DNA of 64,000 nt from NCBI RefSeq assembly GCF_000719135.1, contig NZ_JOEK01000001.1:248001-312000 (forward strand). The letters are read 5' to 3'. Below, in pieces: positions 17,038-26,323 of this stretch. This DNA comes from Streptomyces avicenniae (GTDB lineage: Bacteria > Actinomycetota > Actinomycetes > Streptomycetales > Streptomycetaceae). The notes beneath the pieces are model-generated. The model did not search any database. It saw only the letters and a list, made by a program, of their open reading frames with translations, and had not been told where the DNA came from. Each line of letters starts with the position of its first letter. Position 1 is the stretch's first letter. The translations under genes were made by a program, and so were the position numbers.

Positions 17038-17934
17038 ATGTCCGCTGACCTGGTGATCGTCGGGGGTGGCCCGGCCGGGTGCGCCGCCGCCCTGAGCGCG
17101 GCGGGCGTCGGCCTGCGCTCCGTCCTGGTCGAACGCGAGGCGGCGCTGTGCCGGAAGCCGCGCGGCATCCCGGCGTTGAACAACGTCCTCGGCTTCCGCA
17201 CGGGCCCCGGCTTCGCCGACGCCGTCGCCGCCGACCTCGCCGCGACCGGCCTGTGCGAGATCCGCACGGGCGTCGGCGTGACGGCGCTCGCCCCGGCCGA
17301 GGACGCGGTGACCGTCACGCTGGACGACGGCAGCCGCGTCCGCGCCCCGTACGCCGTGCTCGCCACCGGCGTCGGGCCCGTCGCCCCTGCCGACGCCGAC
17401 TGGATCGACGCCCCGGGCGACCTCCACCTGACCCCGCTGTGGGAGGCCGACCCGGCCGGGGCCGAGGGCAGGACGTGGCTCGTCGTCGGCGCGGACCGGC
17501 CGCTCGGCACGTTCCTGCGGGCCCATCCGGCGCTCGACGTACGGCTGTTGGTCCCCCATCCGCCCGCCGACGCGTACAAGACGGAGGAGATCGCCGCCGA
17601 TCCGCGCGTCACGCTGCTCCCCACGCCGCGCCTGACCCTGACCGGCCCGCTCACCGCCGAGCCCGGCGGGCTGCGCGCCGACGCCGCGTTCGCCAACATC
17701 GGCAGCGCCCCGGCCGCGCCCGTCGGGGCGGTGCTCGGCCCCGACGGCTACTGCCCGCCGGGGCTCCAGCACCCGCGCGTCCTCGTCGCCGGGGACCTGC
17801 GCGGCGCCCGCTACCAGCGGATCATGACGGCGGTCGGCTCGGGCACGGAGGCCGCGCTGCGCGCCTACTACACGACGCGCGACGTGCCGGGCGCCGGGGC
17901 GAGGCCGAGCAGCGACGCGAGGCGGCCGACGTAG
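17038..17934 (+). CDS. FAD-dependent oxidoreductase, thioredoxin-reductase fold without CxxC
   Basis: 298 aa starting MSADLVIVGGGPAGCAAALS, the FAD Rossmann motif GGGPAG. NAD(P)-binding region WLVVGADRPLGTFLRAHP. C-terminal FAD contact RVLVAGDLRGARYQ, followed by MTAVGSGTEAALRAY, closely like thioredoxin reductases and class II flavoproteins. The redox-active CxxC of true thioredoxin reductase is absent, so it is not a thioredoxin reductase in the strict sense; the electron acceptor is unknown. The ATG at 17,038 was chosen because the FAD motif must begin within the first dozen residues. The 3' end overlaps the convergent HAD gene by 67 bp. Confidence 0.85.
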   Translation: MSADLVIVGGGPAGCAAALSAAGVGLRSVLVEREAALCRKPRGIPALNNVLGFRTGPGFADAVAADLAATGLCEIRTGVGVTALAPAEDAVTVTLDDGSRVRAPYAVLATGVGPVAPADADWIDAPGDLHLTPLWEADPAGAEGRTWLVVGADRPLGTFLRAHPALDVRLLVPHPPADAYKTEEIAADPRVTLLPTPRLTLTGPLTAEPGGLRADAAFANIGSAPAAPVGAVLGPDGYCPPGLQHPRVLVAGDLRGARYQRIMTAVGSGTEAALRAYYTTRDVPGAGARPSSDARRPT

Positions 17935-18509
17935 CCGGGGTCGCCGTCCGCGTGGACGGTGGTGATGCCGAGCGCCGCGGCGGGCGGGAGGTTGACCTCC
18001 TGGTCGTCCACGAACACGCACTCCTCGCCGCGCAGCCCCATCCGGTCCAGCGTCAGCCGGTAGATCGCCGGGTCCGGCTTGGCGACGCCCTCGCGTTCCG
18101 AGAGCACCGTGACGTCGAACAGGTCCCAGACACCGACGTGTTCGTACGGGTCGTAGGGGTCGAGGCCGAAGCTGTTGGAGAGCATCGCCACCGTCATGCC
18201 CGCCTCGCGGGCCGCGACCGCCAGGGCGACCATGTCCTCGGCGCGCCGCACCTGCGCCCAGGCGCGGCCCATCAGGTTCTCCGACTCGGCAAGGCCGAGT
18301 TGCAGGGCCGTGCGGCGGTTCCACTCGGCCTGCGTCAACCGGCCCGCCTCCAGGGCGAGATAGTGCTCGCGCCCCCTCGGGTCCACGGTCAGCGCCTCGT
18401 GCCACGCGTGGGGCGCGAGCCCCTCCGCGACGCACCACTGCCCGATCGGGTCCCGCACCTCCTGCGTCATCACCCCGACGAAGTCCAGGATCAGCCCGCG
18501 ATATCCCAT
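17868..18509 (-). CDS. HAD-superfamily phosphatase-like protein with altered motif I
   Basis: 213 aa, start ATG at 18,509 after GGAGG. HAD motifs in order: motif I LILDFVGVMT, motif II MLSNS, motif III GVAKPDPAIY, motif IV VFVDDQEVNL. The cap region is helical (TQAEWNRRTALQLGLAESEN), as in subfamily IA. Motif I has D-F-V: the nucleophile Asp is present but the usual second Asp, the acid/base, is Val. Many dehalogenase- and epoxide-type relatives also lack it, so phosphatase activity is doubtful. It overlaps the FAD gene tail to tail. Confidence 0.85.
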   Translation of the reverse strand: MGYRGLILDFVGVMTQEVRDPIGQWCVAEGLAPHAWHEALTVDPRGREHYLALEAGRLTQAEWNRRTALQLGLAESENLMGRAWAQVRRAEDMVALAVAAREAGMTVAMLSNSFGLDPYDPYEHVGVWDLFDVTVLSEREGVAKPDPAIYRLTLDRMGLRGEECVFVDDQEVNLPPAAALGITTVHADGDPGYVGRLASLLGLAPAPGTSRVV

Positions 18510-18580
18510 GCCCGCCTCCTCGCGCGTCCGGTACGCCGTGACCACTCAACCCGCGGGCGGTGCCCCGGCGCCAGACCGCG

Positions 18581-18910
18581 TCACGGCTGGCGGGGCGCGG
18601 TCTCCTCGTCAAGCCAGGCGAGGTACGCGGCGCTGCCGTGGGTGATGTCGGTGGCGACGATCTCGGGGACGTCGTAGGCGTGGAGCGCCTTGATGACGGC
18701 TTCGAGGTCGGCGAACCTGGCGGCGGGGGTCTTGTACGTCACCCGCCACTCGGGGTCGGTGTGCAGTTCGCCGTTCCACCAGTACGCGCTGGTGATCGGC
18801 CCATCGATCTGCGCGCAGGCGGCGGCCCGCGCCTCCACGGCGGAGCGGGCCAGCGCCTCGGCGGCTTCCCTGCTGTCGGTCGTCGTGTACACGACGAGGT
18901 GGTCGGCCAT
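18581..18910 (-). CDS. cutA: Divalent-cation tolerance protein CutA
   Basis: 109 aa, a complete CutA. Start MADHLVVYTTTDSREAAEAL, then AACAQI with the conserved Cys of the family, SAYWWNGELHTDPEWRVTYK and the C-terminal YDVPEIVATDITHGSAAYL. CutA forms very stable trimers and is linked to copper tolerance in Escherichia coli; its biochemical role is unsettled. It stands alone 71 bp after the HAD gene and reads in the same direction. Confidence 0.93.
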   Translation of the reverse strand: MADHLVVYTTTDSREAAEALARSAVEARAAACAQIDGPITSAYWWNGELHTDPEWRVTYKTPAARFADLEAVIKALHAYDVPEIVATDITHGSAAYLAWLDEETAPRQP

Positions 18911-18956
18911 GCGGCGACCGTACCGGACGGCGCCGTCCCGCCGGGGCGGCCCCGCG

Positions 18957-19703
18957 TCAGCCGTGGAGCGCCTGGTCCAGGGTCGTCTGCCAGTACGTGA
19001 CCTGCGCCGCCGAGTCGATGTAGACCTCGCCGCCGGGCAGTTCGACGGCCACCGGGGCGCCGACGCCGTCGCCGTCTGCACCGGCGAACTGCACGTCGAG
19101 GCCGGTCGCGGTGTAGCCGCCCTGGGCCTCCCCGGAGGCGTCCGAGGTGATGATCGCGGCGTACGCGGTCTCGCCGGGGGCCAGGCCGACGACGGACTGC
19201 GGCGCGCTGGACTCGATCCGGGCCACGGGCGCTTGGGCGCCGTCGAAGCGCAGGAACGGGCTGTACCAGGCGAAGCAGGTCTCGGAACCGGTGTTGGTCA
19301 CCGTGAGCAGCATGTGGTTGATGGGGCGCTCGACCGGTGTGGCGACCAGCTCGGTCGTGGTGTCCGTGCACGGCACGGTGTCCTCCTCGGACTCCCCCGC
19401 ACCGCCTTCGAGCGTGCCCTGGCCCGGGTCCACGCCGGTGTCCTCCTCGGCGTCGTCGCCCTGCCCGGTGCCGCCGTCCTGACCGGTGTCCCCGGTGTCA
19501 CCGGTACCGCCCGCGTCCCCCGCCGTGTCGGCGTCGCCGCCGCCGTCCTCCTCCTGGGGCGACTCGACGGTGGGCGACTCCGACGGGGCCGCGCCGGACA
19601 GTTCGTCCTCCTGGCAGGCGGTGAGCGTCAGGGCGAGCGTCGCGCCGAGGACGGCGACGGCGGCGCGGAGACGGGTGCGGCGGTGCGGTGCGTGGGTGTT
19701 CAT
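18957..19703 (-). CDS. DUF4232-type secreted lipoprotein
   Basis: 248 aa. Signal peptide with arginine-rich start (MNTHAPHRRTRLRAAVAVLG) and lipobox LTLTAC, so it is anchored to the outer face of the membrane at the Cys near residue 30. A linker of about 70 residues rich in Asp, Gly and Thr follows, then a beta-rich domain (HMLLTVTNTGSETCFAWYSP, APGETAYAAIITS) typical of DUF4232. ATG at 19,703 was selected as the only start giving a normal signal peptide. The next gene rightwards, divergent, encodes an HTH membrane protein with a similar-sized outside domain; the two may act together, by inference. Confidence 0.85.
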   Translation of the reverse strand: MNTHAPHRRTRLRAAVAVLGATLALTLTACQEDELSGAAPSESPTVESPQEEDGGGDADTAGDAGGTGDTGDTGQDGGTGQGDDAEEDTGVDPGQGTLEGGAGESEEDTVPCTDTTTELVATPVERPINHMLLTVTNTGSETCFAWYSPFLRFDGAQAPVARIESSAPQSVVGLAPGETAYAAIITSDASGEAQGGYTATGLDVQFAGADGDGVGAPVAVELPGGEVYIDSAAQVTYWQTTLDQALHG

Positions 19704-19906
19704 CGTGGGGCTGCTCTCTGCTGGTTCTGATCGGATCGGCTGATCCGCCGGACCGGGTGGCCCGACGACCGAAGCCTGTGCCCGCCGCCGTCCCACCGGC
19801 CAGCGGAGGCGGCCGGTTCGGGGGGGTGGGACGGTTCCACCGAGCGTGAGCTGCGAGGATGTTCCCCGCGTCGAATGCCGGGACGGGACGCGGGATCGGG
19901 GGAACG

Positions 19907-21088
19907 GTGGGACCTGGTGCGGAGACGGCGGACCTCGCCGCGCTGCTCATCGAGCTGAAGGACCGTTCCGGTCTGAGCTACGGGGTCCTCGCGAAGAGGC
20001 TCCACATGAGCGCGTCCACGCTGCACCGGTACTGCCGGGGCGAGGCGCTGCCGCCCGAGTTCGCGACGGTGGAACGGTTCGCGCGGCTGTGCAAGGCCAC
20101 GCCCGAGGAGCGCGCCGAGCTGCACAGGCGGTGGATCTCCGCGGACACGGCCCGGGAGCGTGAGCGGAAGGGCCCCAGGGCGGCACCGGCCGCGCCCGAA
20201 CCCGTCGCACAGGCACCCGTCGCACAGGCTCCAGCCGCGCAGGCACCCGTCGCGCAGGCACAGGTCGCCCCGGAGCCGGGCGTGTTCGGGCCCCCGCCGC
20301 CCGTCGCCGCGCCGCCGGGCGGGCCCGCCCCCCGCCGTCCGGGACGGCCGCGGTTCGCCCTCGCCGCGGTGGGGGCCCTCGCCGCCGTCGTGGCGACCGC
20401 CCTGCTCGTCGGCCTCCTGACCAGCGGCGACGGGGACGGCGGCGAGGACACGGCGGCCGACGACACCGGCGCGGAACTGCTCGACGTCGCCCTCAGCTCG
20501 CGCACGTTCGAACCCTGCTCGGGCAGCTACCTCATCGACCTGCCGCCGACCCAGGTCCCGCCCCCGCCGATGGAGGCGGAGGCCGCCGACTGGGCCCGCG
20601 CCCTGGGGGCCGTGCCCGCGGAGGAGCAGGCGATGGAGCTCACCGTCCAGGCGGCCGACGAGGCCGCCACCGTCGTCCTGCACGACCTGCGCGTCCGCGT
20701 CACGGAGACCAGCGACCCGCTGCCGTGGCACCTCTACAGCGGCTACGCGGCCTGCGGCGGCGGGCCCGTGCGGACCTCGGCGTTCGACGTCGATCTCGAC
20801 GCCGACGCACCCCGGCTGACGGCGGCGAACGGGCAGGACGACCTGCCGCTGTGGGTGGACGCGACCGAGCCCCTGGTCTTCTACGTCGATGCGCGCACCG
20901 ACGACCAGGCCGTCAGCTGGTACCTGGAGCTCGACTGGTCGAGCGGCGAGGAGACGGGCACCCTCCGCGTGGACGACGGCGGGCAGCCGTTCCGCACGAG
21001 CGCCGTCACCGACCAGACCGAGTGGGCCTACATGATCGGCGGCACCGAGTGGTACGACACGGCGACCGGCGAGCCCGCCGGTTCCTGA
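19907..21088 (+). CDS. Membrane-anchored HTH protein with extracellular domain
   Basis: About 393 aa. Cytoplasmic XRE-like HTH near residues 10-70 (LSYGVLAKRLHMSASTLHRY), a Pro/Ala repeat linker (QAPVAQAPAAQAPVAQAQVA), one transmembrane helix (RFALAAVGALAAVVATALLV) and an outside domain of about 220 residues with two Cys (PCSGSYLIDL, YAACGGGPV). This is the one-component transmembrane regulator layout common in Streptomyces. The GTG at 19,907 has GGGGGAA upstream; an ATG at 19,859 has GAGG touching it and is less likely. It is divergent from the DUF4232 lipoprotein with about 200 bp between. Confidence 0.8.
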   Translation: MGPGAETADLAALLIELKDRSGLSYGVLAKRLHMSASTLHRYCRGEALPPEFATVERFARLCKATPEERAELHRRWISADTARERERKGPRAAPAAPEPVAQAPVAQAPAAQAPVAQAQVAPEPGVFGPPPPVAAPPGGPAPRRPGRPRFALAAVGALAAVVATALLVGLLTSGDGDGGEDTAADDTGAELLDVALSSRTFEPCSGSYLIDLPPTQVPPPPMEAEAADWARALGAVPAEEQAMELTVQAADEAATVVLHDLRVRVTETSDPLPWHLYSGYAACGGGPVRTSAFDVDLDADAPRLTAANGQDDLPLWVDATEPLVFYVDARTDDQAVSWYLELDWSSGEETGTLRVDDGGQPFRTSAVTDQTEWAYMIGGTEWYDTATGEPAGS

Positions 21089-21101
21089 CCCGCCGCCCCG
21101 C

Positions 21102-21596
21102 TCAGAAGTGGGTGGCGATGCCGAACGTCTCGCGGAGCAGCGCCATGTCGTGGCGGTCGCGGTCGGTGGGCTCGTAACCCTGGTGGAAGAAGACCTGCTG
21201 CCCGGCGGACAGGCAGGGCACCGTGTCGCCGTCGAGGGTGCCCGTCACGAAACAGTCCGGAGGGTACGGAAACGGGCGCCCGGGATCGAACGACGCTTGT
21301 GTGGCGCCTCCGTCCGGAGCGAACACCAGCGGATGCAGGTCGATCTCACGGCCCGCCCCGTCGGCGACGACGAAGCGCACGGGGCGCTGGTCCAGCGTCT
21401 CGGCGAAACCGGCCGCGGCGAGCGCCGCGAGGACGGCGGGCTCCTGGTCGGCGCGGTGCATGAGGTCCAGGTCGCGGTGCGGGCGGGAACGTTTCCCCAC
21501 GAGCGCGTCGATGCCCCAGCCGCCGCCGATCCAGACGTCCGCGCCCGCGGCCCGCAGCACGCGCAGGATCTCCCGCACGTCCTCGCCCGTCATCAT
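21102..21596 (-). CDS. Nucleotidyltransferase of the lincosamide/aminoglycoside adenylyltransferase type
   Basis: 164 aa. The nucleotidyltransferase motif is WIGGGWGIDALVGKRSRPHR followed by DLDLM, giving the GGxxxD and DxD carboxylates. A further acidic residue stands in GREIDLHPLVF. FHQGYEPTDRDRHDMALLRE closes the domain. LinA/LinB and ANT(2'')-like enzymes share this order and AMP-modify antibiotics; the true substrate here is unknown and this is not proof of resistance. I took the ATG at 21,596 (double Met) with GGCGGGG upstream rather than a GTG 24 bases earlier. Confidence 0.82.
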   Translation of the reverse strand: MMTGEDVREILRVLRAAGADVWIGGGWGIDALVGKRSRPHRDLDLMHRADQEPAVLAALAAAGFAETLDQRPVRFVVADGAGREIDLHPLVFAPDGGATQASFDPGRPFPYPPDCFVTGTLDGDTVPCLSAGQQVFFHQGYEPTDRDRHDMALLRETFGIATHF

Positions 21597-21655
21597 GGCC
21601 ACCCCGCCGACCTCCCGCACACCGAGGCGGCAAGTGTAGGCGGCGGGCCGCGGCG

Positions 21656-22330
21656 TCAGTCCTTGCGTTCCGCCTGGAGGCGCGCGACGTAGGCGGCGGC
21701 CTGGGAGCGGCGTTCCATGCCCAGTTTCGCGAGGACGCTGGAGACGTAGTTCTTGATCGTCTTCTCGGCGAGGTGTAGCTCCTGGCCGATCGCCCGGTTG
21801 GTGAGCCCGTCGCCGATCAGGTCGAGGATGCGGCGCTCCTGCTCGGTCAGCCGGGCCAGCCGGTCGTCACCGCCCGCCGCGCCGGGGACACCCTGGCCGC
21901 CGCGCAGGCGTTCGAGGACGCGGCGGGTGGCGTCCGGGTCGAGGAGCGACTTGCCCGCCGCGACGTCGCGGACCGCCGACAGCAGCTCGCTGCCCCTGAT
22001 GGCCTTGAGGACGTACCCGGAGGCGCCCGCCATGATGGCGTCGAACAGCGCCTCGTCGTCGGCGTACGAGGTGAGCATCAGGCAGCGGATCGTCTCGTCG
22101 CGCGAGCGGATGTCGCGGCAGACCTCGACGCCCGTGCCGTCCGGCAGCCGCACGTCGAGGACCGCGACGTCGGGCCGCGCGGCGGGGACGCGGGCCAGCG
22201 CCTCGGCGGCCGTCCCGGCCTCGCCGACGACGTCGATGTCCTCCTCCATCGCCAGCAGCTCCCGCACACCGCGCCGGACGACCTCATGGTCGTCCAGGAG
22301 GAATACCCTGATTTTTCCGTCTTCCGGCAC
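21656..22330 (-). CDS. DevR/NarL-type response regulator (orphan)
   Basis: 224 aa. Receiver domain: acidic DD in [17 protein letters not shown], phosphoacceptor Asp in [13 protein letters not shown], Thr/Ser in [11 protein letters not shown], Lys in GYVLKAIRG. The C-terminal LuxR-type HTH is [20 protein letters not shown] with [12 protein letters not shown]. The sequence is close to the DevR (DosR) group of hypoxia/redox regulators. No histidine kinase lies beside it, so its partner is elsewhere. GTG at 22,330 is inferred from the fold; no clear ribosome site precedes it. It is divergent from bkdA, 424 bp away. Confidence 0.9.
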   Translation of the reverse strand: MPEDGKIRVFLLDDHEVVRRGVRELLAMEEDIDVVGEAGTAAEALARVPAARPDVAVLDVRLPDGTGVEVCRDIRSRDETIRCLMLTSYADDEALFDAIMAGASGYVLKAIRGSELLSAVRDVAAGKSLLDPDATRRVLERLRGGQGVPGAAGGDDRLARLTEQERRILDLIGDGLTNRAIGQELHLAEKTIKNYVSSVLAKLGMERRSQAAAYVARLQAERKD

Positions 22331-22754
22331 GTGGCCAGTGTCACACAATTCGCCCGACGCGCCCCCTGGCACGCCCGCCGTACGCGTCGCGCGACCGTGC
22401 CGGGAACCTTCCCGGGACACGGTCGGCCGGGTTAACGTGCAAGGGTCCCGCGGCGCTGCGAGCCTTGGACCAGTGCCGATCCCCGACCCGATCCGCACGC
22501 CTGTCCACACACCGCCGCGACCGGCGGGAAAGTACTTGGACATCACAGTAAATCCGCAGGTCAGGGCCGTTTTCGTGGCTTGTGGACCGGATGGATACCG
22601 TGCTCTTATGAGGCGGTCGGACGGGACGGAGACGGGACAACAGGAACCCGCTCGGTTCCGGACGCCGCACCCACCCCCGTGCGCCGTGCGGGACCGGGCG
22701 AGCCGCACTGGCCGCCCGGCGGATCCCGGGGGCCGGACCGACGGAGGAGCACGA
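22331..22754. other. Intergenic region upstream of bkdA
   Basis: 424 bp without a credible gene; it must carry the promoters of the response regulator (left) and the bkd operon (right). It includes a relatively AT-rich patch at 22,525-22,615 (with ACTTGGACATCACAGTAAAT). I see no convincing -35/-10 pair with correct spacing and no riboswitch-like structure. GGAGG at 22,744-22,748 serves bkdA. Confidence 0.5.
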
Positions 22755-23915
22755 GTGACCGTGGAGAGCACAGCCGCGCGCGGCAAGCCGCGCCGGAGCA
22801 CGAACCGGAGCACGACGACGACCCGGCGCAAACCCCGTCAGCCGCGCGACGGGATGGTGCAGCTGCTGACCCCCGAGGGCGAGCGGGTCGAACACCCGGA
22901 CTACGCGCTCGACATCGACGCCGACACGCTGCGGGGCCTGTACCGCGACATGGCGCTGACCCGGCGGTTCGACGCGGAGGCGACCGCGCTCCAGCGTCAG
23001 GGTGAACTGGGCCTGTGGCCCTCGCTGCTCGGCCAGGAGGCCGCGCAGATCGGTTCCGGCCGGGCGCTGCGCCCGCAGGACTACGTCTTCCCCACCTACC
23101 GTGAGCACGGCGTCGCGTGGTGCCGCGGCGTCGATCCGACGAAGCTGCTGGGCATGTTCCGCGGCGTCAACCACGGCGGCTGGGACCCGAACACCAACAA
23201 CTTCCACCTGTACACCATCGTCATCGGCTCGCAGGTGCTGCACGCGACGGGCTACGCGATGGGGGTGGCCAAGGACGGTGCCGACGCCGCCGTCCTCGCC
23301 TACTTCGGCGACGGCGCGTCCAGCCAGGGCGACGTCGCCGAGGCGTTCACGTTCGCGGCCGTCTACAACGCGCCCGTCGTCTTCTTCTGCCAGAACAACC
23401 AGTGGGCCATCTCCGAGCCCACCGAGCGGCAGACCCGCGTGCCGCTCTACCAGCGCGCGGCCGGTTACGGCTTCCCCGGCGTACGGGTGGACGGCAACGA
23501 CGTGCTGGCCGTGCTCGCCGTGACGCGCGCGGCGGCCGAGCAGGCCCGTTCGGGTCAGGGCCCGACGCTGGTCGAGGCGTTCACGTACCGCATGGGCGCG
23601 CACACCACCTCGGACGACCCGACGCGCTACCGCAGCGACGACGAGCTGGTGTCCTGGGAGGCGAAGGACCCGCTGCTGCGGCTGCGGCGCCACCTGGAGC
23701 GGCTCGACGCGGCGGACGAGGCGTACTTCGCCGCGCTGGACGAGGAGAGCGACACGCTCGCGCGGCGCGTCAGGGAGGCCATCAGGACGATGCCCGACCC
23801 CGACCCGATGTCCGCGTTCGAGCACGTGTACGCCGACGGGCACAGCCTGGTGGACGAGGAGCGCGCCCAGTACGCGGCCTACGTCGCGTCCTTCGCCGAC
23901 CGTGAGGAGAACTGA
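22755..23915 (+). CDS. bkdA: Branched-chain 2-oxoacid dehydrogenase E1 alpha subunit
   Basis: 386 aa. E1 alpha binds thiamine diphosphate and decarboxylates branched-chain 2-oxo acids from Val, Leu and Ile, giving acyl-CoA primers for branched fatty acids and polyketides. The ThDP motif is visible as [16 protein letters not shown] to [11 protein letters not shown] (GDG...NN). The phosphorylation-loop-like region [14 protein letters not shown] is typical of E1 alpha. GTG at 22,755 with GGAGG upstream; the basic Thr/Arg-rich N-terminus of about 35 residues is an extension. bkdB begins two bases after the stop. Confidence 0.93.
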   Translation: MTVESTAARGKPRRSTNRSTTTTRRKPRQPRDGMVQLLTPEGERVEHPDYALDIDADTLRGLYRDMALTRRFDAEATALQRQGELGLWPSLLGQEAAQIGSGRALRPQDYVFPTYREHGVAWCRGVDPTKLLGMFRGVNHGGWDPNTNNFHLYTIVIGSQVLHATGYAMGVAKDGADAAVLAYFGDGASSQGDVAEAFTFAAVYNAPVVFFCQNNQWAISEPTERQTRVPLYQRAAGYGFPGVRVDGNDVLAVLAVTRAAAEQARSGQGPTLVEAFTYRMGAHTTSDDPTRYRSDDELVSWEAKDPLLRLRRHLERLDAADEAYFAALDEESDTLARRVREAIRTMPDPDPMSAFEHVYADGHSLVDEERAQYAAYVASFADREEN

Positions 23916-23916
23916 C

Positions 23917-24918
23917 ATGGCCGCCGGTACGTCTCCCGCGTCGCCCGTGCGGCTCCCCCTCGCCAAGGCGGTCAACGCCGCGCTGCGCACCGCGCTCGAC
24001 GCCGACCCGAAGGTCCTGGTGATGGGCGAGGACGTCGGCAAGCTCGGCGGCGTCTTCCGCGTCACGGACGGGCTCCAGAAGGACTTCGGCGAGGACCGCG
24101 TCATCGACACGCCGCTCGCCGAGTCGGGGATCATCGGCACGGCCATCGGCCTCGCGCTGCGCGGCTACCGGCCGGTGGCGGAGATCCAGTTCGACGGCTT
24201 CGTCTTCCCCGCGTACGACCAGATCGTCACGCAGCTCGCGAAGATGCACGCCCGCGCGCTCGGCACGATCAAGCTGCCGGTCGTGATCCGCATCCCCTTC
24301 GGCGGCGGCATCGGCGCGGTGGAGCACCACAGCGAGTCGCCCGAGGCGCTGTTCGCGCACGTCGCGGGCCTGAAGATCGTCACGCCCTCGAACGCGTCGG
24401 ACGCCTACTGGATGCTGCGGCAGGCCATCGAGTGCGACGACCCGGTGATCTTCTTCGAGCCGAAGGCACGCTACTGGGACAAGGCGGACGTGGACCCGTC
24501 CGGCATCCCGGGGCCGCTGCACGCGGCGCGCGTCGTCCGCGAGGGCACCGACCTGACGCTGCTGGCGTACGGGCCGACGGTCCGCACGGCGCTCCAGGCG
24601 GCGGACGCGGCGGCCGAGGAGGGCACGTCGCTCGAAGTCGTGGACATGCGGTCGGTGTCGCCGATCGACTTCGACACGATCCAGCGGTCGGTGGAGAAGA
24701 CGGGCCGCCTGGTCGTCGCGCACGAGGCGCCGGTGTTCTTCGGCGCGGGCGCCGAGATCGCGGCGCGCATCACCGAACGCTGCTTCTACCATCTTGAGGC
24801 CCCCGTGCTGCGGGTGGGCGGTTTCCACTCGCCCTATCCCCCGGCCCGGATAGAGGAGGACTACCTCCCCGGGCTCGACCGGGTGCTGGACGGCGTTGAC
24901 CGCGCCTTGGCGTACTGA
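23917..24918 (+). CDS. bkdB: Branched-chain 2-oxoacid dehydrogenase E1 beta subunit
   Basis: 333 aa, full length for the family. E1 beta completes the ThDP site: MGEDVGKLGGVFRVTDGL and DTPLAESGIIGTAIGLALRG are conserved blocks, as are PFGGGIGAVEHHSESPEALF and the C-terminal VDMRSVSPIDFDTI. The ATG at 23,917, right after bkdA, is taken; GAGGAG at the end of bkdA is the ribosome site. It works as an alpha2-beta2 heterotetramer with BkdA. Confidence 0.95.
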   Translation: MAAGTSPASPVRLPLAKAVNAALRTALDADPKVLVMGEDVGKLGGVFRVTDGLQKDFGEDRVIDTPLAESGIIGTAIGLALRGYRPVAEIQFDGFVFPAYDQIVTQLAKMHARALGTIKLPVVIRIPFGGGIGAVEHHSESPEALFAHVAGLKIVTPSNASDAYWMLRQAIECDDPVIFFEPKARYWDKADVDPSGIPGPLHAARVVREGTDLTLLAYGPTVRTALQAADAAAEEGTSLEVVDMRSVSPIDFDTIQRSVEKTGRLVVAHEAPVFFGAGAEIAARITERCFYHLEAPVLRVGGFHSPYPPARIEEDYLPGLDRVLDGVDRALAY

Positions 24919-24938
24919 GGAAAGAGCTGAGGAGAGTC

Positions 24939-26312
24939 GTGACGATGGCTGCTGCGGCACAGCGCTTCCGGGAGTTCCGGATGCCCGACGTGGGCGAGGG
25001 GCTGACGGAGGCCGAGATCCTGAAGTGGCTCGTCCAGCCGGGTGACACGGTGAGCGACGGCCAGGTCGTGGTCGAGGTGGAGACCGCCAAGGCGGCGGTG
25101 GAGCTGCCGATCCCCTATGACGGGCGGGTGCGCGAGGTGCACTTCGCCGAGGGTGCGACGGTGGATGTCGGCACGCCGATCATCACCGTGGACACCGATC
25201 CGTCGGCGGGTGACGGCGAGGAGACGGACGAGGGCGGTGGCGCCGCCGGTGGGCGGCAGCCCGTGCTCGTCGGGTACGGCGTCGCGCCCGGCGCGACGAA
25301 GCGCAGACCGCGGAAGACGGCGGGGGCCGGCGCCGGGGAGCAGGCGCCGCCTGAACCTGTCGCGACGGAACCGGCCGCGCCCGAGCCCGTCGCGCCGGAG
25401 CCTCCCGCGCCCGAACCGCTCGCGGCCAGGCCGCTGGCCAAACCGCCGGTGCGCAAGCTGGCGAAGGACCTCGGCGTCGATCTGGCGACGGTGACGCCGA
25501 CGGGCCCCGACGGCGTCGTCACCCGCGCGGACGTGCACGCGGCGGCGGCCCCGGCCGTACCGGCGCAGCCCACGGCTGCCGACACCCTCCCGGCGACGGT
25601 GTCCGACGCCGCGCGCGAGCGCCGCGTGCCGGTGAAGGGCGTACGGCGGGCGACAGCACAGGCCATGGTGAACAGCGCGTTCACCGCGCCGCATGTCAGC
25701 GAGTTCGTGACGGTGGACGTGACGCGCACGGTCCGGCTGGTCGAACGGCTGCGGCGGGACGAGGACCTGGCCGGGCTGCGGGTGAACTTCTTGTTGATCA
25801 CGGCCCGTGCGCTCCTGCTCGCGATCCGCCGCCACCCCGAGGTGAACGCCGCGTGGGACGAGGCCAACCAGGAGATCGTCCACAAGGACTACGTCAACCT
25901 GGGCATCGCCGCCGCCACCCCGCGCGGCCTGATGGTGCCGAACATCAAGGACGCGGGCGGCAAGACCCTGCCGGAGCTGGCCCGCGCCCTCGGCGACCTG
26001 GTCGCGACGGCCAAGGAGGGGCGCACCCAGCCCGCCGACATGCGCGGCGGGACGGTGACGATCACCAACATCGGCGTCTTCGGCATCGACACCGGCACGC
26101 CGATCCTGAACCCGGGCGAGTCCGCGATCCTCGCGCTCGGCGCGGTGCGGGAGAAGCCGTGGGTGCACAAGGGGAAGGTCAAGCCGCGCCACGTGACGAC
26201 GCTCGCCCTCTCGTTCGACCACCGGTTGGTGGACGGCGAGCTGGGCTCACGCGTCCTCGCCGACGTGGCGGCGGTCCTCGAACACCCCCGCAAGCTCCTG
26301 ACCTGGGGCTGA
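24939..26312 (+). CDS. bkdC: Branched-chain 2-oxoacid dehydrogenase E2 (dihydrolipoyl acyltransferase)
   Basis: 457 aa. N-terminal lipoyl domain with the lipoylated Lys in VEVETAKAAVELP, a Pro/Ala/Glu-rich swinging linker, a peripheral subunit-binding domain (VRKLAKDLGVDLATVTPTG), a second linker, and the catalytic domain. The active-site His lies in SFDHRLVDGELG near the C-terminus. It transfers the acyl group from E1 to CoA and forms the complex core. Start GTG at 24,939 or ATG at 24,945; both follow AGGAGAG. Ends before a strong terminator. Confidence 0.94.
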   Translation: MTMAAAAQRFREFRMPDVGEGLTEAEILKWLVQPGDTVSDGQVVVEVETAKAAVELPIPYDGRVREVHFAEGATVDVGTPIITVDTDPSAGDGEETDEGGGAAGGRQPVLVGYGVAPGATKRRPRKTAGAGAGEQAPPEPVATEPAAPEPVAPEPPAPEPLAARPLAKPPVRKLAKDLGVDLATVTPTGPDGVVTRADVHAAAAPAVPAQPTAADTLPATVSDAARERRVPVKGVRRATAQAMVNSAFTAPHVSEFVTVDVTRTVRLVERLRRDEDLAGLRVNFLLITARALLLAIRRHPEVNAAWDEANQEIVHKDYVNLGIAAATPRGLMVPNIKDAGGKTLPELARALGDLVATAKEGRTQPADMRGGTVTITNIGVFGIDTGTPILNPGESAILALGAVREKPWVHKGKVKPRHVTTLALSFDHRLVDGELGSRVLADVAAVLEHPRKLLTWG

Positions 26313-26323
26313 CCGCGGAACAC

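Noticed and set aside
17038..17934. Thioredoxin reductase (trxB)
   Set aside because: FAD and NAD(P) motifs fit, but the redox CxxC is missing.
21102..21596. Claim of a true antibiotic-resistance gene
   Set aside because: The fold fits antibiotic nucleotidyltransferases, but many chromosomal homologues have no resistance role; the sequence alone cannot decide.
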